This document shows, in pieces, positions 6,232 to 6,803 of a DNA stretch of 6,803 nucleotides (position 1 is its first letter; the number at the start of each line of letters is the position of its first letter). The notes below the pieces were generated by a model that saw only the letters and a program-made list of their open reading frames with translations, ran no database searches and had not been told where the DNA came from. The translations under genes were made by a program, and so were the position numbers. The stretch comes from Planctomycetales bacterium (GTDB lineage Bacteria > Planctomycetota > Planctomycetia > Pirellulales > Thermoguttaceae): contig SKJM01000404.1 of the NCBI GenBank assembly GCA_007122045.1, forward strand, positions 1 through 6,803. The letters run 5' to 3'.

Positions 6232-6803
6232 ATGACCGTTTTACTGACCGATCCGGCGCTGGAGCAGCGGCTCATCGAGCAGCGGCAGGCCGCCGGCGGC
6301 GACCGCTACGACGAAGTTTGGGAGGGCGTGTACATGATGACGCCGTTGCCGGGCAATGAGCACCAGGAACTGGTAATCGAGATGGCCGTCGTACTTCGGG
6401 ACGTTGTCGCTGGTGGGAGAGGCCGCGTGTGGCCGGGCGTCAACCTCAGCGACCGTGCCGCCGATTGGCAGTACAACTACCGCGCGCCCGACGTGGCCGT
6501 GTTCCTCCACGACGGGAAGGCCGAAAACCACGGCACGCACTGGCGGGGCCCGGCCGACTTCCTGGTCGAGATCGTCAGCCCGAACGACCACACCCGGGAA
6601 AAGCTCCCCTTCTATTCGAGCCTCGGCGTGGTGGAACTGCTGATTGTGGAGCGGAACCCGTGGCGCCTGGAACTGTACCGGCACGACGGCACGGAGCTTC
6701 GCGAGGTGGGGCGCTCGGAACTCCCCCGCGGCGAGGCCCTGGCCAGCGCCCGCCTGCCGCTGGTGTTCCGTTTGATCGCCGGCGAGCCGCGCCCGGTGAT
6801 CGA
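6232..6803 (+). CDS. Uma2 family (DUF820) PD-(D/E)XK nuclease-like protein, 3' end outside window
   Basis: The frame is open from the ATG at 6232 to the right edge, giving 190 residues; Uma2 proteins are usually about 190-200, so only the last few residues are missing. The family has a restriction-endonuclease-like fold, but its cellular role is not established. The expected pattern is visible: an N-terminal EVWEGVYMMTPLPGNEHQEL segment (residues 28-47), RAPDVAVF with Asp87, FLVEIVSP with Glu113, and REKLPFYSSLGVVELLIVE with Lys124. These form the D...ExV...K arrangement, followed by the family's Y..LGV.E.. strand. All three putative active-site residues are present, so it is not an obvious decayed copy. 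GGGGG seven bases before the ATG is a weak ribosome binding site. There is no partner gene inside the window. Such genes are often present in many copies in planctomycete, cyanobacterial and chloroflexal genomes. Confidence 0.85.
   Translation, partial: MTVLLTDPALEQRLIEQRQAAGGDRYDEVWEGVYMMTPLPGNEHQELVIEMAVVLRDVVAGGRGRVWPGVNLSDRAADWQYNYRAPDVAVFLHDGKAENHGTHWRGPADFLVEIVSPNDHTREKLPFYSSLGVVELLIVERNPWRLELYRHDGTELREVGRSELPRGEALASARLPLVFRLIAGEPRPVI

Noticed and set aside
1..6803. CRISPR array, tRNA or rRNA gene
   Set aside because: There are no regularly spaced repeats; the palindromes are two copies 4.4 kb apart. I found no cloverleaf with a TTCGA-type T arm, nor any rRNA-like stretch.

Overview
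The window is GC-rich with very high third-position GC. It carries four protein families in five transcription-relevant blocks: the end of an L-arabinose catabolic operon (araB-araD-araA, + strand), a convergent alanyl-tRNA synthetase gene (alaS, - strand), and the start of a divergent Uma2-family gene (+ strand, running off the right edge). The GC-rich coding style, a stand-alone Uma2 gene and short palindromic intergenic elements of the 'GGAGTTCACGCTT' type together suggest a planctomycete, perhaps Pirellulales-like. This is an inference from recall of such genomes; no marker in the window settles the taxon.

Left part (1-3136): the C-terminal half of ribulokinase AraB overlaps by one base the complete L-ribulose-5-phosphate 4-epimerase AraD. 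After a 169-base spacer comes the complete L-arabinose isomerase AraA. Together they convert L-arabinose to L-ribulose (AraA), L-ribulose-5-phosphate (AraB) and D-xylulose-5-phosphate (AraD), which enters the pentose phosphate pathway. The araD-araA spacer is not plain: it holds a REP-like GGGG...CCCC sequence and a 71-bp imperfect palindrome.

Middle (3137-5937): a 182-base convergent spacer holds a hairpin right after the araA stop and a duplicated block in which one copy lacks the 14-bp palindromic centre. alaS follows on the - strand, full length, with all expected catalytic, editing and C-terminal motifs.

Right part (5938-6803): the alaS/uma2 divergent spacer holds a second copy of the 71-bp palindrome, 18 bases from the alaS start codon, then an A/T-rich promoter-like patch and two consecutive hairpins before the Uma2 gene.

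The genes are ordinary housekeeping and catabolic genes. The most notable content is intergenic: two palindromic elements with identical architecture (same stem layout, same 23-nt loop length, same loop orientation), and the indel-bearing duplication after araA. I see no defence system, CRISPR array, transposase or RNA gene here.
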